Shown piece by piece: positions 38,053-49,930 of a stretch of 64,000 nt of DNA; the first letter of the stretch is position 1, and each line of letters begins with the position of its first letter. The stretch spans positions 4,517,501 to 4,581,500 of the forward strand of contig NC_083505.1 of assembly GCF_032362555.1 (NCBI RefSeq). The letters run 5' to 3'. The position numbers were made by a program, and so were the translations under genes. Below the pieces are notes generated by a model, which made no database searches, was not told where the DNA came from, and saw only the letters and a program-made list of their open reading frames with translations. Source of the DNA: Amyelois transitella (Eukaryota > Arthropoda > Insecta > Lepidoptera > Pyralidae).

Positions 38053-39075
38053 AAATAGGCTATTTGACTGTTTTTTAGAAATGGTTTAAAATTATTCTTT
38101 ATGACATAATAAACACACTTTATTTATATTTTCGAGAAATACGCAGTATTTATAATAAAAAATGAATTATAAAGGTTGAAATTTAAAAAGCGCGCCAAAA
38201 ACGCTCTCATAGTAATGGCGGACGCTGTGTGACGTCACACGCAAGCAAACTGATGATTTTGATTATATTTCTCTCAATTTATCAAACAAAATTGTTTATA
38301 AATGGTGTGTAGTACCACAATGTACAAATACTTCAATAAAAAAACTCCGCAAAATGTGTTTGTGTCTGTTCCAACGAATCCAATAAGACGAAAGAAGTGG
38401 TTGCAGTTGGCTCGAAGGGATCCAAAGAGTATTTTATCGCATTCAAATGTTTTTATGTGTGAAGATCATTTTGATGTAAGTATGCTGGCAATATTTGAGT
38501 TATAGCAAACAATAAAACATAACCTATAAAATAAAATTCTGCGAATTTTTTGCGTGAAATGGCATACAGATTTCTAAGTAAATAATTTCTTTAAAATACT
38601 TACACAGCTGTTTTTACATTCTTAAGTTCGGATTATTAAATCCGCGTTGTTTTTGAAGAAAAGTGCAACCATAAATGCATCAATCTCAGGTAGGTTTGTG
38701 TTGTCGGCACGCACAAAATTTTTGTCCATTTTGAATACAAACACCAGGAATTTATTTCACTAAAGTAATAAAATGAAGCTGAAATAGTTCACTGTCACGA
38801 AATAGCTCAATATCTGGGATAAAACATTAAATAACACACAAACTACACAGGAGGAGTTGACGTTTACATGCGTGTGACGTCACCGGAGTTGTAACCAATC
38901 ACAGAGCGTTTCGGTCTTTCAAAAGTATTTAAAAATTATTGTATTTTTAAACGATAAATCGCCAAAAATATGCTTATTTTAGTACAAATGAAAGTAAAAC
39001 ACGTTCTGTTATATTATTATCTAATAGGATTACCACAATTCGTAGCATATTTTCAATAGTGTCAAATAGCCTATT
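38053..39075 (+). mobile_element. TIR DNA transposon relic with a THAP exon (P-element-like, non-autonomous)
   Basis: The ends carry a perfect 15-bp inverted repeat, AATAGGCTATTTGAC at 38054-38068 and its complement at 39061-39075. Further in, weaker inverted matches run toward the middle: AAACGCTCT and GTGACGTCACACGCA at about 38198-38255, mirrored at about 38870-38912. Between them, 38302-38475 encodes most of a THAP zinc-finger and ends at a good donor. THAP plus terminal inverted repeats is the layout of P-like transposons. At about 1 kb, with no transposase catalytic region visible, it cannot move by itself. A clear 8-bp target duplication was not found; flanks tctctaaa and ttctcaaa are only similar. 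Confidence 0.6.
38302..38475 (+). pseudogene. Frame-broken THAP-domain exon
   Basis: From the ATG at 38302 the main frame gives RRKKWLQLARR and CEDHFD, the Trp and the C-x2-H half of a C2CH THAP finger, then donor GTAAGT at 38476. The first Cys pair is out of frame: in the frame starting at 38303, residues CVVPQCTNTSIKK (38306-38344) match the canonical THAP start. The main frame returns in the seven-A run at 38338-38344. Two compensating changes therefore keep the ORF open while destroying one zinc-binding half. A real small protein seems unlikely; an assembly error in the A run could explain only one of the two shifts. Confidence 0.65.
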
Positions 39076-40154
39076 CTCAAACAATTTTTAACGTATTATT
39101 TACATTATGGACCACTTTATTTTTATTGATCTCTTATAAAAAAAAACTTCCTAAAACAACCGAATTTATTGAAATATAATTAATTCTAGACAGCCTTTTA
39201 AATAAGCACGGTCAGAGTTTTAATATCCGGCTTAAAAATCCAGTTTTAGGAATAAATTTGAGCCTTCACGGCGGAGGTTGAACCCGGAATATTACCTCTC
39301 TTCATTAAGCGATATGAGATGAGACAATCACATTTTTAATGAGCGAGTATCCATGAATAGTTCCTGCTTCTGGCTATTAATATCGTATAAATATCTCATT
39401 ACACTTTAGACTGTGAGACTACGGTCAAATCGTGACCTCAAACTTTGTACCTGCTCTCGTTTCAGTCACATATTTGTAGAAAAATTATTTTACTTGTATA
39501 TTTTTTCAAATAATCAAAATCTGAGACGCTATAGACAAGATGCTGGTCAAGATTGTTGAAAGCAGATGGATAATTTAAGTTAAAAACCGAGAAGTAGGTA
39601 AGCTTGCATTGCAAGAGGCCGACATTTTGCATTAGACAAAACATGCTCAAAAAAGAAGAAGATATATTAGTAGAATTCAATAGCTTGAAGGCGATTTAAA
39701 GTTTAAATCTGGAAGAATAACAAACATATTTTTAACAGCGATTATTCCTAAAATGTTATATCTACGAGAAAATGTTAGACTTCTCATCATCCCGCTCTAG
39801 GACTAAATCCAAAGACAAGAATGTCGTTTCGCTTGTAAAACATCTGCTGTAGCCTTGAACCGTTGCGCAACTCTGTGGCATTTGTCCCAGCGCCGGCGGC
39901 AGACATCAAGTGTCTATTCCGCGGCGTCCGCGCAGCCTTTCGAAACCGGCAGCCAATTTGCGGCATTACCACGAATAATAACAGATAACGTATCGACAGC
40001 CCGATAATATCGCATCGAACTAATTCGGCGATCGTTACGAAAGACGTCCTTCGTATCTCATGAGAAGTGACAGCGCGGAATTGCATTGTCTACATACGAC
40101 TTTGTTTAAATATTTTTTATACGCACGCTTTTAACTGAAATAAGTCATCCATAT

Positions 40155-40352
40155 CGTTTCCATATCGTAAAAGGCGACTTAGGGTTAGGCTTATTAACTT
40201 GGGATTCATCTTTTAGGTGATGGGCTAGCAACTTGTCACTATTTGAATCTTAATTCTATCATTAAGCTAAACAACTGAAATTAGCCTAACATCCTTTTCA
40301 AAACTGTTGGCTCTGTCTACCGTCTACTGTCCAAGGAATATAAAAGATGTAA
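40155..40352 (+). repeat. Family A interspersed repeat
   Basis: It matches from cgtaaaaggcgact through aggtgatgggctagc to ggctctgtctacc. The end has decayed. Confidence 0.7.
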
Positions 40353-42332
40353 AATACGCATGTAATAGCGTTGATTTAATTTATCAAATGTCTAATCACC
40401 GCTTCTAATAATTTCAGAACTTGCAAATTAGTTAAATTAGGTACTGCCTGATTATATTTACATTGGCCTACCTCAGTTTCCTAATATGGGGTCGGCTGTC
40501 ATACTAGGGAGGTCAATTTGTTCAGTAAAATAATTTAAACATAGTGTTGTTTTACACATGTAAAGTGTGCTTGTGTAATAGTTAACTACATGCGTTACTA
40601 CAAAAATTCATTAACGTACCGTCCATAAATGGATACAAATAAGAAAAGAATTTGTTGTTTGTATTTAAGATGAATTCTGCGAGAACAGACTTCTATATAT
40701 TTTAGGGGATCCCCAGTTTTGAAGGCTGAGAATAGACAAAAATGAAAATAAAAATTTTTTAAAAATTCAGAAAACGCGTTACATTTCCTGAAATTTTTAT
40801 TGACTCGACCGAAATCTCTAAACTGTAAACCCGAAACTGACCCAAATGCAAACAATTCTACATTCCCACATTTTTATCACTATCGCGAGTGTGTCTAGAT
40901 CGTGGGAAATCGAGTTCAGTAATAGCAAGCATATTAATAGTTCCAATAACAATAGTTTCAAATCTTATACGAATTTGCTAAGATACCGTTTTTCTCAGAT
41001 CAGTCAGCCCACATGATCGCGTTTTGATTTTCACGAACTGTTTCTATTTTAATGAAATTGACTGATTTATATTTTTAAAGTTTGCTTAAAGTAGTGGTTT
41101 TTCCTTTATTTTAGAAAAGAAATAACGAAAATTTTTAGTTACCTACTAGCGCGATCGGCCAATGACATAGATGCATAATGCCTTGGACGGGAGCTGCATC
41201 GTCGAGTATTTGGTTGCAAAGGTGTTGACAAACGGCGCATTAATTTGAATGCAATATGGTAATTAGACAAGGTGACATAATTTGTTACCACATCTACGTC
41301 ATGGATCTATGTGTATAAGATCTTATTTCATTATATCAAGAAGTTCATTGTATAATACTTTGATCTTTATTTGAACGTTACAAATTTTTATCTCTTATTT
41401 CAAGAATTATGATACTAATTTATAACTATTATTCATTATAAAACTTGATGTATCTCTTTTTGTTTACTAAATATTAGTACATACATGAAAACAGACTCAA
41501 ATCAAATAATAAAATTAACTAACATGTTCAAATAGTGCAACTTTATTTTGTTATCTTTATTATCATACATAATGAATGTCAATTAAAATTAATAATTTAT
41601 TTAAGTGTCAACCAATTGAAGTCTTTATAAAATCCAAGAAGATAGTTTCGCAAACCTTAAATTAATATTGTTCGAACCACACGTATGACCCTAACTCATG
41701 AGTCACCAGGTCGCACCGATGTCATCCTTGAACCAATCGCGATGTCAGGGATTATGGACACCAAAATCATTAGCTATACTCGATTCACTCTATTGAACAT
41801 ATGTATATTAAGCAAAGAAACACGTTTCAACTTTGGTTAAATTTTTTTAAAATATTGTAAAGAGTCAACGGTAAAATTTTGAGAAAGAATACTACGTACG
41901 TACTTTTAATTTTTGCCGTAAAAAGCCTACCTACCTACTACCGTAAAAGTACTACCCGCATTATAGAGTAAATTTTTTTTTGGTAATCTTTATTTGAGAA
42001 AACAATTTTATAGATGAATTTTAAAAAAGGAAAGGTTATTTTTTGCCGCTATATTTATACACTCATGGACTTATTTACGGATAGTCTATAAGTATTTTCC
42101 AAATCTCGGAACTACCAGAATTTTCTAGGGTGAAATCACCCCCGCGATCCTTCCTATAGCTTCTTATTATTTGTTACTGCAGAAATAAATACTACGGATG
42201 GCTTTCTTCCAATTGTAAAAATGTACGCACAGTCAAAGTTGGATAAACCTGAACCCTTTCCATAGAAACCAACGCCACGGAGAGGTAATACTATATTATT
42301 ATTTTATTGTTTGTATCAAATATCATATATAT

Positions 42333-42364
42333 GCTGGCACATATATAGATATGTATGTGCCAGC
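42333..42364. repeat. 11-bp hairpin
   Basis: GCTGGCACATA (42333-42343) and TATGTGCCAGC (42354-42364) around a 10-nt AT-rich loop. Confidence 0.7.
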
Positions 42365-42418
42365 TGCTTCTCTTCCCATGCAGTTTATAAAACTCGATCG
42401 ATTTAGTATTCTTTTTTC

Positions 42419-42537
42419 ATCACTATTTGAATCTGGAATCCTTATTACAGCTTCACACAGCCTTTCAGTCTTTTCGAGACTCTCGGCTCTGTCTACCCCG
42501 TAAGGTATACGTATAACGTGATTATATGTTTGAATGT
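42419..42537 (+). repeat. Family A interspersed repeat, truncated
   Basis: It runs from cactatttgaatct to cgtgattatatg. It begins about 50 bp after a hairpin at 42333-42364. Confidence 0.6.
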
Positions 42538-43556
42538 TAAGATCTGTATGTCATTGATTTAAATGAAGTCTGTAAATCACAAGAATCTATCCTACATATG
42601 ATGAAATCTGGAGCTAATTACCAAGTGATTTTGTTTTTATACGGCGTTGGCAAATTGGAAGATTGTGTCAATGGAAAACTTTTTACTATAGAATCACAGA
42701 GCTAACTTTATTCTTGTACAAAAATCTCAACTCTATTGACACACACTACTTGGTTTATTTCAATTTCTATAGCGCTTAACTATCTATTGTATGATTAAAA
42801 ATTTATGTAAATAGATAATCGTCTAAACGTCTTGTATTTAGCAGCATACATACATTATTTATAGGTATATTTTACGAAACGTATTATTGTTCTTATGACA
42901 AGTTTTAATTTTCCACACAAAAATCTTCACAATGTTTTTAATGTAAATAGGTTAACATTTGAGAGTTCTTTAATTACCTAAATGTACTTTGAATGAATGA
43001 ATAAATCAATAAAAGTTTGATTAAAAGCAATGTTAATTTGTACACTGCTGAACGACGGAAACAGGTTTCGAGTTACATAAATATCGTAATTATCTCATCA
43101 ATATTTGTCACATGTCGTTCTTGAAAGCAAACTTTTACAAACTTTAAAATACTGCTTTTATAATTCGTTCTAATTATTTTTTTATTCACTTAATTAGTAT
43201 TTTCATAACAAAATTAGAGACGTGATGTAATATTTCATATAATAGTGTGCATAATTTTAGTTTAATTTGGCCGCTGTATGAATAATTATAAGAGTTTTTA
43301 TCATAATAATTCAATTGTTAGCCGCTCGTTAACCACCATTAGCCTGCCATCAAAGTGTCGAAACTCCCTTAGAAAAGGGCTCTCAGCAATAATCTGAACA
43401 TCAGAGGTTTCGCAACCGCAGCTTGACATACATACGCCGTAATCCACTGTAAGACACTTTGTGCGTACAAATGGAAGGACGCAGCCATCACAACCAGGTC
43501 CTTGCCAATTTTTATATCAAATTTGATAACTATTACCGCCTAATTGTCGTTAAAGT

Positions 43557-43655
43557 TACATATATTTAATATATATATAAATATTTATTTATTTAATATA
43601 TGTATATATATATACATATTTATTATAATATATATGTATATATATCGACATGACA
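43557..43655. repeat. AT microsatellite with self-complementary runs
   Basis: About 100 bp of almost pure A/T made of TATA, ATTT and TATG units; several stretches are palindromic (tgtatatatatataca). Confidence 0.8.
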
Positions 43656-45402
43656 ATTGCTTGGAAAATAAAATTTATTAACAATGCAATGAGATGATAA
43701 AAAGGATTTTTTAATTAATTCAATGTTTTTTTGTTGTTTATCTACTTATCCTGTACTCATCCCTTATCATCCCTTCGCATTCCTAAAGTCAAGATCACTT
43801 ACCTTAATTGATGAATTAAATAAATACGGCGGGAAAAATCACAGAGGCACTGTAGTAATATAGCGCGCGGCAGGTTTGGACAAAGTCTTTTATAGTCGGC
43901 GTAGCGGGGATGCGGCGCGTGCGCAGATGCTTGGGGGGACGGGCGGCTCCACACACGTGATGCTAACTGACCAGAAAATTATTGCTATTGACATTTTTTT
44001 AACACTCCCAATTTTCCCACCAGTCTTTTTTTGCAATAGATTGAAATATACATTGCTTTATAGCACACATGTCTTGAGATTCTTTCTAAGTATATATTTT
44101 TACTAGTTTTGCCGGGGAGCTTCGTTCCGTAAGCGTGGAATCTTAATTCTAAGCAGTGTATATTATATAAATATAATACGTTTCGCAAATTTTCAAGCGA
44201 CCTCCAACAAAAAAAAAGCTGAGAAAATAAAATCAATTGCATTTAGCAGTTAGAAAAATATTTTGCAGTTACGATTCTATGCATAGGCAAAGACTGGTCT
44301 GGTTTCTCACTTTATATGAAGATAACCGGAATATCTCGATGATCATTTTGTACGACTTGAAGCATGTTTTTCGACTAACCTTTCTTACTATTTATCGGGA
44401 TTTTCATTAGTGCGGTTTCAATTTTTCCTTCTTTAATCTTCGCGTGTTCCCAGTTACAATCTCTGACACTAGGCGCCGGGGCCTGGGGTCCGCTTTCCGA
44501 CATCTATCTTTCCACTTTTTTCCGGACTGGAGCGTCTTCAGTTTTAACAGCATTACGAGTAGCACGTGTGTCCTTTTCCACGATGTCAATATGTCCTAGG
44601 CCTGTCCCATTCCTGGACCCGGCGAAGGCGGCAGATTGTAGTTTTAATTCCTGAGGTATACTCGTAAGTTCAATAAATATGCCCGTGAATCTTTATTTAA
44701 TCGATTAAGCCTTGTTTATTGATTACTTCCTACGATTCGAGAACGGAACTAATGTAACTCAGATATAATAATCTTTCCATTGAATATCACGACACTCACG
44801 GCCTACTTTTAAGTCTATGCTATGCTCATTAGTAGTTAAAAATATTTATTATTCGAACTATTCATCCAAATAAGTAGTAAAACTAATAAGTTACATTACG
44901 GATATATTTTGTTAAATAGTATTAGCATTAATGATTCACGCAACTAGGTAGGTATTTCAAATCTGTTAATGTAACGAAGTAGCAGTTGAAACGATCTTTA
45001 TGTAAAATTAGTAACATAATTTTTAATGACTCAATGGCTAGTTCTATTTTATGATACTTATGTATATTCTATGATAAAGGCATGCCAGTTATCTGATCTA
45101 CTCGTATAAGTAATATTAAGTTAAGCCAAAAAGTAGGTATACCTCGTTTACCATTAAATTAGAAGTGTTACTTCTAAGTTTAAAATGTTTCTTGAGAACA
45201 TAACCTGCAACATACCTATATATTTTTATTCCTTCCAACCTTAATTTTACAAAAAGATGGTGAGTGACAGCATAGTATCTGATGTATGGAATTTACCTTT
45301 CTTCATCATCATCGAATCATCATCGAATTATATCATTGTAGGAAGCAAAGAGGCTTTAACTTTACAGTTGAGTGTTCCAGTCTATTTTACAAAATTAATT
45401 GA

Positions 45403-45660
45403 CGGCCTCTGTGGCTCAGCGGTAGTACGCTTGTCTGTGACAACAGAGGTCCCGGGTTCGAATCTCGGCCAGGGCATGATGAGAAAATAACTTTTTCTGA
45501 TTGGCCTGGGTCTTGGATGTTTATCTATATAAGTATTTATTATAAAATATAGTATCGTTGAGTTAGTATCTCGTAACACAAGTTTCGAACTTACTTCGAG
45601 GCTAACTCAATCAGTGTAATTTGTCCCGTATATATTTATTATTTATTATTATTTATTGAA
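45403..45660 (+). mobile_element. tRNA-derived SINE, near complete
   Basis: The head is tRNA-like with an A box (TGGCTCAGCGG, 45412-45422) and a B box (GGTTCGAATC, about 45455), a pol III internal promoter. A non-tRNA body follows (gattggcctgggtcttggatg … taactcaatcagtg) and the element ends in a TATTATTTATTATT tract. The head folds poorly as a functional tRNA, so a true tRNA gene is unlikely. Confidence 0.8.
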
Positions 45661-46250
45661 GTTATCTGAGTATAATCAAATAACACGTTGCCATCATTAT
45701 CATGTTTTGGAAAGTCTTGGTTCTTCTTGAATCACCATTAAACACCGTGAACTCTCAATATACTCAACACTAACAATAAACACAAATAAACAGGTCGTTT
45801 ACTTTGTACCGGTTCGAGATATTTCCGAGGTAACCCGTGAGGTAACTATTACAAAGAGCGTCAAATTTTGTCATCGACATGAACCCGGATTGTCCAGTTA
45901 TTATAGTTATACCCATCCATCATCACAAAACAAAGCAAGTAGTAAACATAGTACTGTAAAACCGGATGTGTGTTACTTGGAAAATATCGTCATCGCAAGC
46001 TCTTGGTTGCCACGCGGGCTAGGTAGACCCTTAGATACTAAACAGACGTGCGATTTTTAACAACGACTTTTTCTTTCGTGCCCTTACTAATTATTTTAAT
46101 TTATTATATAATATAAATGCCCAATACTCTTCCGAGTGTGTTCGCGGATACGCCTATTGCCCTGATCTCAGAACCTGTTGGAAACCATCGTTAAATGTCT
46201 AATGTAAAGATAGAATGATTGTCTCCCAAATAAATTATTAATTGTAAATA

Positions 46251-46446
46251 TACATACATATAATCACGTCTATATCCCATGCGGGGTAAACAGAGCCAAC
46301 AATCTGGAAATGACTAATAGCGCATCGCCTAAAAGAAGAATCCCAAGTCTATAAGCCTTTCCCTAAATCGCCTTTTACCACATCCATGGGAAAGAGGTGG
46401 AGTGGTCCTATTCTATTTTTTTTTTTGGTGCCGGGAACCACACGGC
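46251..46446 (-). repeat. Family A interspersed repeat with internal deletion
   Basis: Both ends are present (tacatacatataatcacgtc and gtgccgggaaccacacgg), but the segment between 'gaaatgacta' and 'gcgcatcgcc' is missing, about 70 bp relative to 18683-18950. Confidence 0.7.
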
Positions 46447-46548
46447 CAAACTTGTAACTATATTTGCAGAGTTAATTTTCGGGACAGCCGAACGACAATA
46501 AAAGTTTTGTATATATGTATAGTACAAATACACCGAAATCGATAGTTT

Positions 46549-46830
46549 TTAGTTACAGTTGAATAATTGTGAAAAGTGTGGTTTTAGTGTGTAATGATAA
46601 TCTAAGCAATATATTCGATAGTGTATTCGGGGAATTACTGCGCCCGCTCGCTTTTTCCAGCGGGGCTTGCTACTCGTACAATTACAGTCAACCTTCGTTT
46701 CATTTGAACAACCAACATCCTGTTTCTTGACGGCCCCAGGCTCTACCGCGTTCGATGCATCAAAAATTTCAGTTAAACTGATTTTACGGAAATTTGCAAT
46801 ATAAGATAGACATAATCTCGGAGCCACCTA
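46549..46830 (-). other. Unrecognised - strand ORF region
   Basis: A 92-codon ORF includes a Cys-bearing stretch (DVGCSNETKVDCNCTSSK) and KPRWKKRAG. Codon mix is less AT-biased than its surroundings in the middle. No family recognised; it could be a transposon scrap. Confidence 0.25.
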
Positions 46831-47200
46831 CTAAACACACTTTGATATCGATAAAGCAGGCGTCAAATAAAGTGTCAAAATCAAATAAAATGAAGCAATA
46901 AGTGGCTCGTCTGCTCCGCCGGCAACATGTCGTGATTTCCATAATCAAATATATGGTGTCATTTTTATACAATATTCTTTTTTATTAAACACAAGATTTC
47001 ATACGAGTGGAATTATAGCCAGAATTTGTTGAACTGGATTTTATAACGAATATTTTAGCCCTTCATTTACATAATTATGTATGACAAAAAATTGCGATGA
47101 AGATTATACCGAATTCGATGATTAATTTAATGCTTTGTTATGTTTAAAATATTATTTAAAATATCATCATCTATTTTATTCATCGTAATTCAACATTAAG

Positions 47201-47330
47201 TAAACTTGGAATTCATCCTGTAGGCTATGAGCTAGCAACCTGTCACTATTTGAATCTACATCAGCGGAAAACGTGGCCTTTCAGTTTCTTAAGACTGTTG
47301 GATCTGTCTACCCCGCCAATGTCTGGGATA
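47201..47330 (+). repeat. Family A interspersed repeat, truncated at both ends
   Basis: It keeps gagctagcaacctgtcacta and gatctgtctaccccgcc; part of the middle is deleted. Confidence 0.6.
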
Positions 47331-47960
47331 CAAGAGACACGAATAATTTTTTCATAGATTTAGTCGTATAGGAAACAACTATCAATTTAAGATGAATATA
47401 CTTTAAGAATTTTTAACCGAATGAAATTCATTTACTTGACTTGACTGGCTAGACAAGACACCCGCTATAAAACATTAGAAATAAACTAGAGACAATAAAA
47501 TACCAATAAATTATGAATGTCTGAGAAGCTTCATATGTATTTTAATAGATCTTATGTAAAACAAACATTTTGTTGCTTTTGAGTACATAAAAATAAAACA
47601 ACTATCATCACAGTTCAAACTACAAAATACAGTAAAAAAAAATATTATTATTATCAGTCGATTGATTAAAATCAGTTATGTAGTTTTTGATTTAAATTTG
47701 TTGTTCAACAGTCCTAGATCAGCATAATTTCGTTTAAACATACCAAGCCACAATTTATACAGGAACATTTTATCGATTTTGGGATCTCTTCATACTAATA
47801 CTTTCAGATGTCTTCCTTCGAGTACCTAGTAGGAAGAGATTGTACGTGACGTGAAGTTCACGGATAACGAGCGTTATCGCTACGATTTAAGTAAGTAGAT
47901 TATTACATGCAGCTTAAATTCCTCGAACAGGTTATCTGATATTTAATACCTAGGTAAGGT

Positions 47961-48183
47961 ATATACATACATACATATAGGTCTAATCACGTCTAAATCC
48001 CTTGCGGGTTAGACAGAGCCAACAATCTTGAAAAGACTGATTGGCCACATTCAGCTGTTTGACTTAATGATAAAATTGAGATTCAAATAGTGACAGGTTG
48101 CTAGCCCATCGCCTTAGAGATGAATCCCAAGTTAATAAGCCTATAGTTAGGTAGGTATATACCTAGTCTGAGTCGCCTTTTAG
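47961..48183 (-). repeat. Family A interspersed repeat
   Basis: It runs from (CATA)n through cttgcgggttagacagagcc and gctagcccatcgcc to tgagtcgccttttag. A short taggtaggtatata tract is inserted near its far end. Confidence 0.75.
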
Positions 48184-48194
48184 TTAGGTATATA

Positions 48195-48355
48195 TAAAAT
48201 TATAAATGCAAAAGTTCATAAGGATGTGTGTGTATCTATAACGCGTTCATGCAATAACTACTGATACGGATATTGGTGAAATATAATACCCGGAATAGCA
48301 CTTTTAATGTCGAAATTCCCAGCGGAGCGAAGCTCTGAGGCGCAACTAGTTTTGT
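48195..48355 (+). mobile_element. LINE-like 3' end, decayed
   Basis: tataaatgcaaaagttcataaggatgtgtg opening type, aactactgatacggatattg, and end cggagcgaagctctgaggc. This is the reversed arrangement of the 56018 type. Confidence 0.45.
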
Positions 48356-49164
48356 AAATATTCAACTTAGTCAACCATTCTCAGCTTAGGTAAGGCTCTT
48401 GGATTTTTGATGTCATTATTCTCTTTGAATTGATTTTGATTGCGAAATGAATTTCCTGGGAATTGGCTTCCCTCTGGGAATTGATTTTTGATATTTAAGT
48501 ACATTGTAATTATATAGTAAAGTATAACAAAACGTCGAAAAGCGAAAGACATAATAATTAGTAAAACTTTTACAACTGATCGGGACTACCCAGTATTCAT
48601 AAAATACATAAATATTTCGCGAATCTAAATTATATTCTTATAAATACTGAAGATTTATTTGTTTACAATGCAACAATGTAAGTACAATTGGAGGTATATA
48701 AATGCAAAAAGTATATTTATGCGATTCTCGTCGTACACATTAGTATGCAATTCCACTTACGTTGGCAATGACCTACAGTACAGTCGATACAAAAATATGA
48801 TTTGTGAATAGTGTTAAAGTGAATTATCCAGTTACAAAAGCTTTTTTTACAAGTACATTAATCATAAAGATGTTACCAAATATTAATTATAAAAATGTGG
48901 TGTAACATTTACGTAATAAACAATATTTACTTATACTACAGCATACTGAACAACTTTCACGAAGGATCATGCCTAGTACGTGGGCGACTTACAGGGTGAG
49001 ATTTTTTGTAAATCGTAACCTTGCAAACATCTTACCTATATGGGCCACACCTAGGTCGATATTTTGCCAGCTAGAATAAATGACAATAAAAGGACTTCTC
49101 AATTGGACAGTTACCAAATGGAAACTAGGATTACAAGGAAATAACGTCAAGATACATAACATGT

Positions 49165-49363
49165 TACATACATACAAACATAAGTAAGTACCTACGTATA
49201 ATCAAGTCTGTATCCCTTACGAGTGACAGAGCCAATAATTTCGAAAAGACTGGAAGGCCATAATAAGCTGTTTGGCTTAAAGATGAAATTTTGCATAGAA
49301 TAATTCAAATAGTGACAGGTTACTAGCCCATCGCCTAAAAGAATAATCCCAGGTTTATTAACC
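49165..49363 (-). repeat. Family A interspersed repeat, diverged
   Basis: It keeps gacagagccaataat, gacaggttactagcccatcgcc and tttattaacct; the middle carries small insertions. Confidence 0.65.
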
Positions 49364-49729
49364 TGAAATTAAGATAGGAAATTGGATGCAAACCTAAGAC
49401 AGATACACATCACTCGTCCGCATCCACTCCACATAATTAAATTGTAACTGTAAAACAGTATTTGATAGAATCGAACTTACATTCCCTAATTAAAATGTGC
49501 AGTACGCAACTCGCAGAAAACGTGGCCTGAGCTCTGCCCACCAATAAGGATTACGCCAAGGCCTGGGCCAAAAAGCCTTTGCGCAACACCGACAGAAATA
49601 ATTAAATCAATCATACGTTGCTTATATAGGCGGCATCAAATTTTAGCTACGATACCGCCGATTGATTTCAATTCGGTTAAATGTTGACGGCGTTTTAAGC
49701 GCAGTTGTTATATTTTCGCCCAAACCAAG

Positions 49730-49930
49730 AAGGTCGCGGGTTCTATCCCCAGTCAGGTCACATAGACCCAAGCCAATTAGAAAAAGAACTTTCTCTGATT
49801 GGCTTCTTGGATGTTTATTTATTTTAAGTGTTAAACTATGATTCGTTTTGTTAATTTGGTACTATCCCATAACATAAGTCTCGAACTTTTACCTCATAGC
49901 TTTGTAGCTCAATCTGTGGCATTCGAGTCT
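49730..49930 (+). mobile_element. Diverged copy of the tRNA-derived SINE, 5' damaged
   Basis: It shares the B-box region (gcgggttctatcccc), the 'gattggcttcttggatgtttat' body and 'cataagtctcgaac…tagctcaatctgtg' with the copy at 45403. The A-box half is missing. Confidence 0.65.

Larger units (their letters stand above)
39076..45402. other. Non-coding stretch
   Basis: It holds family A copies at 40155 and 42419, the AT microsatellite at 43557 and GC-richer patches at about 39830-40080, 43860-43970 and 44450-44640. The - strand ORF at 39787-40086 (99 aa) begins MQFRAVTSHEIRR but shows no domain. Confidence 0.4.

Noticed and set aside
44407..44589. - strand ORF with WKDRCRKADPRPRR
   Set aside because: Resembles a transposon scrap, but too short and without a partner motif to assign.
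45403..45475. True tRNA gene
   Set aside because: A and B boxes are good, but the acceptor arms do not pair and the sequence continues into a SINE body with a second copy at 49730.
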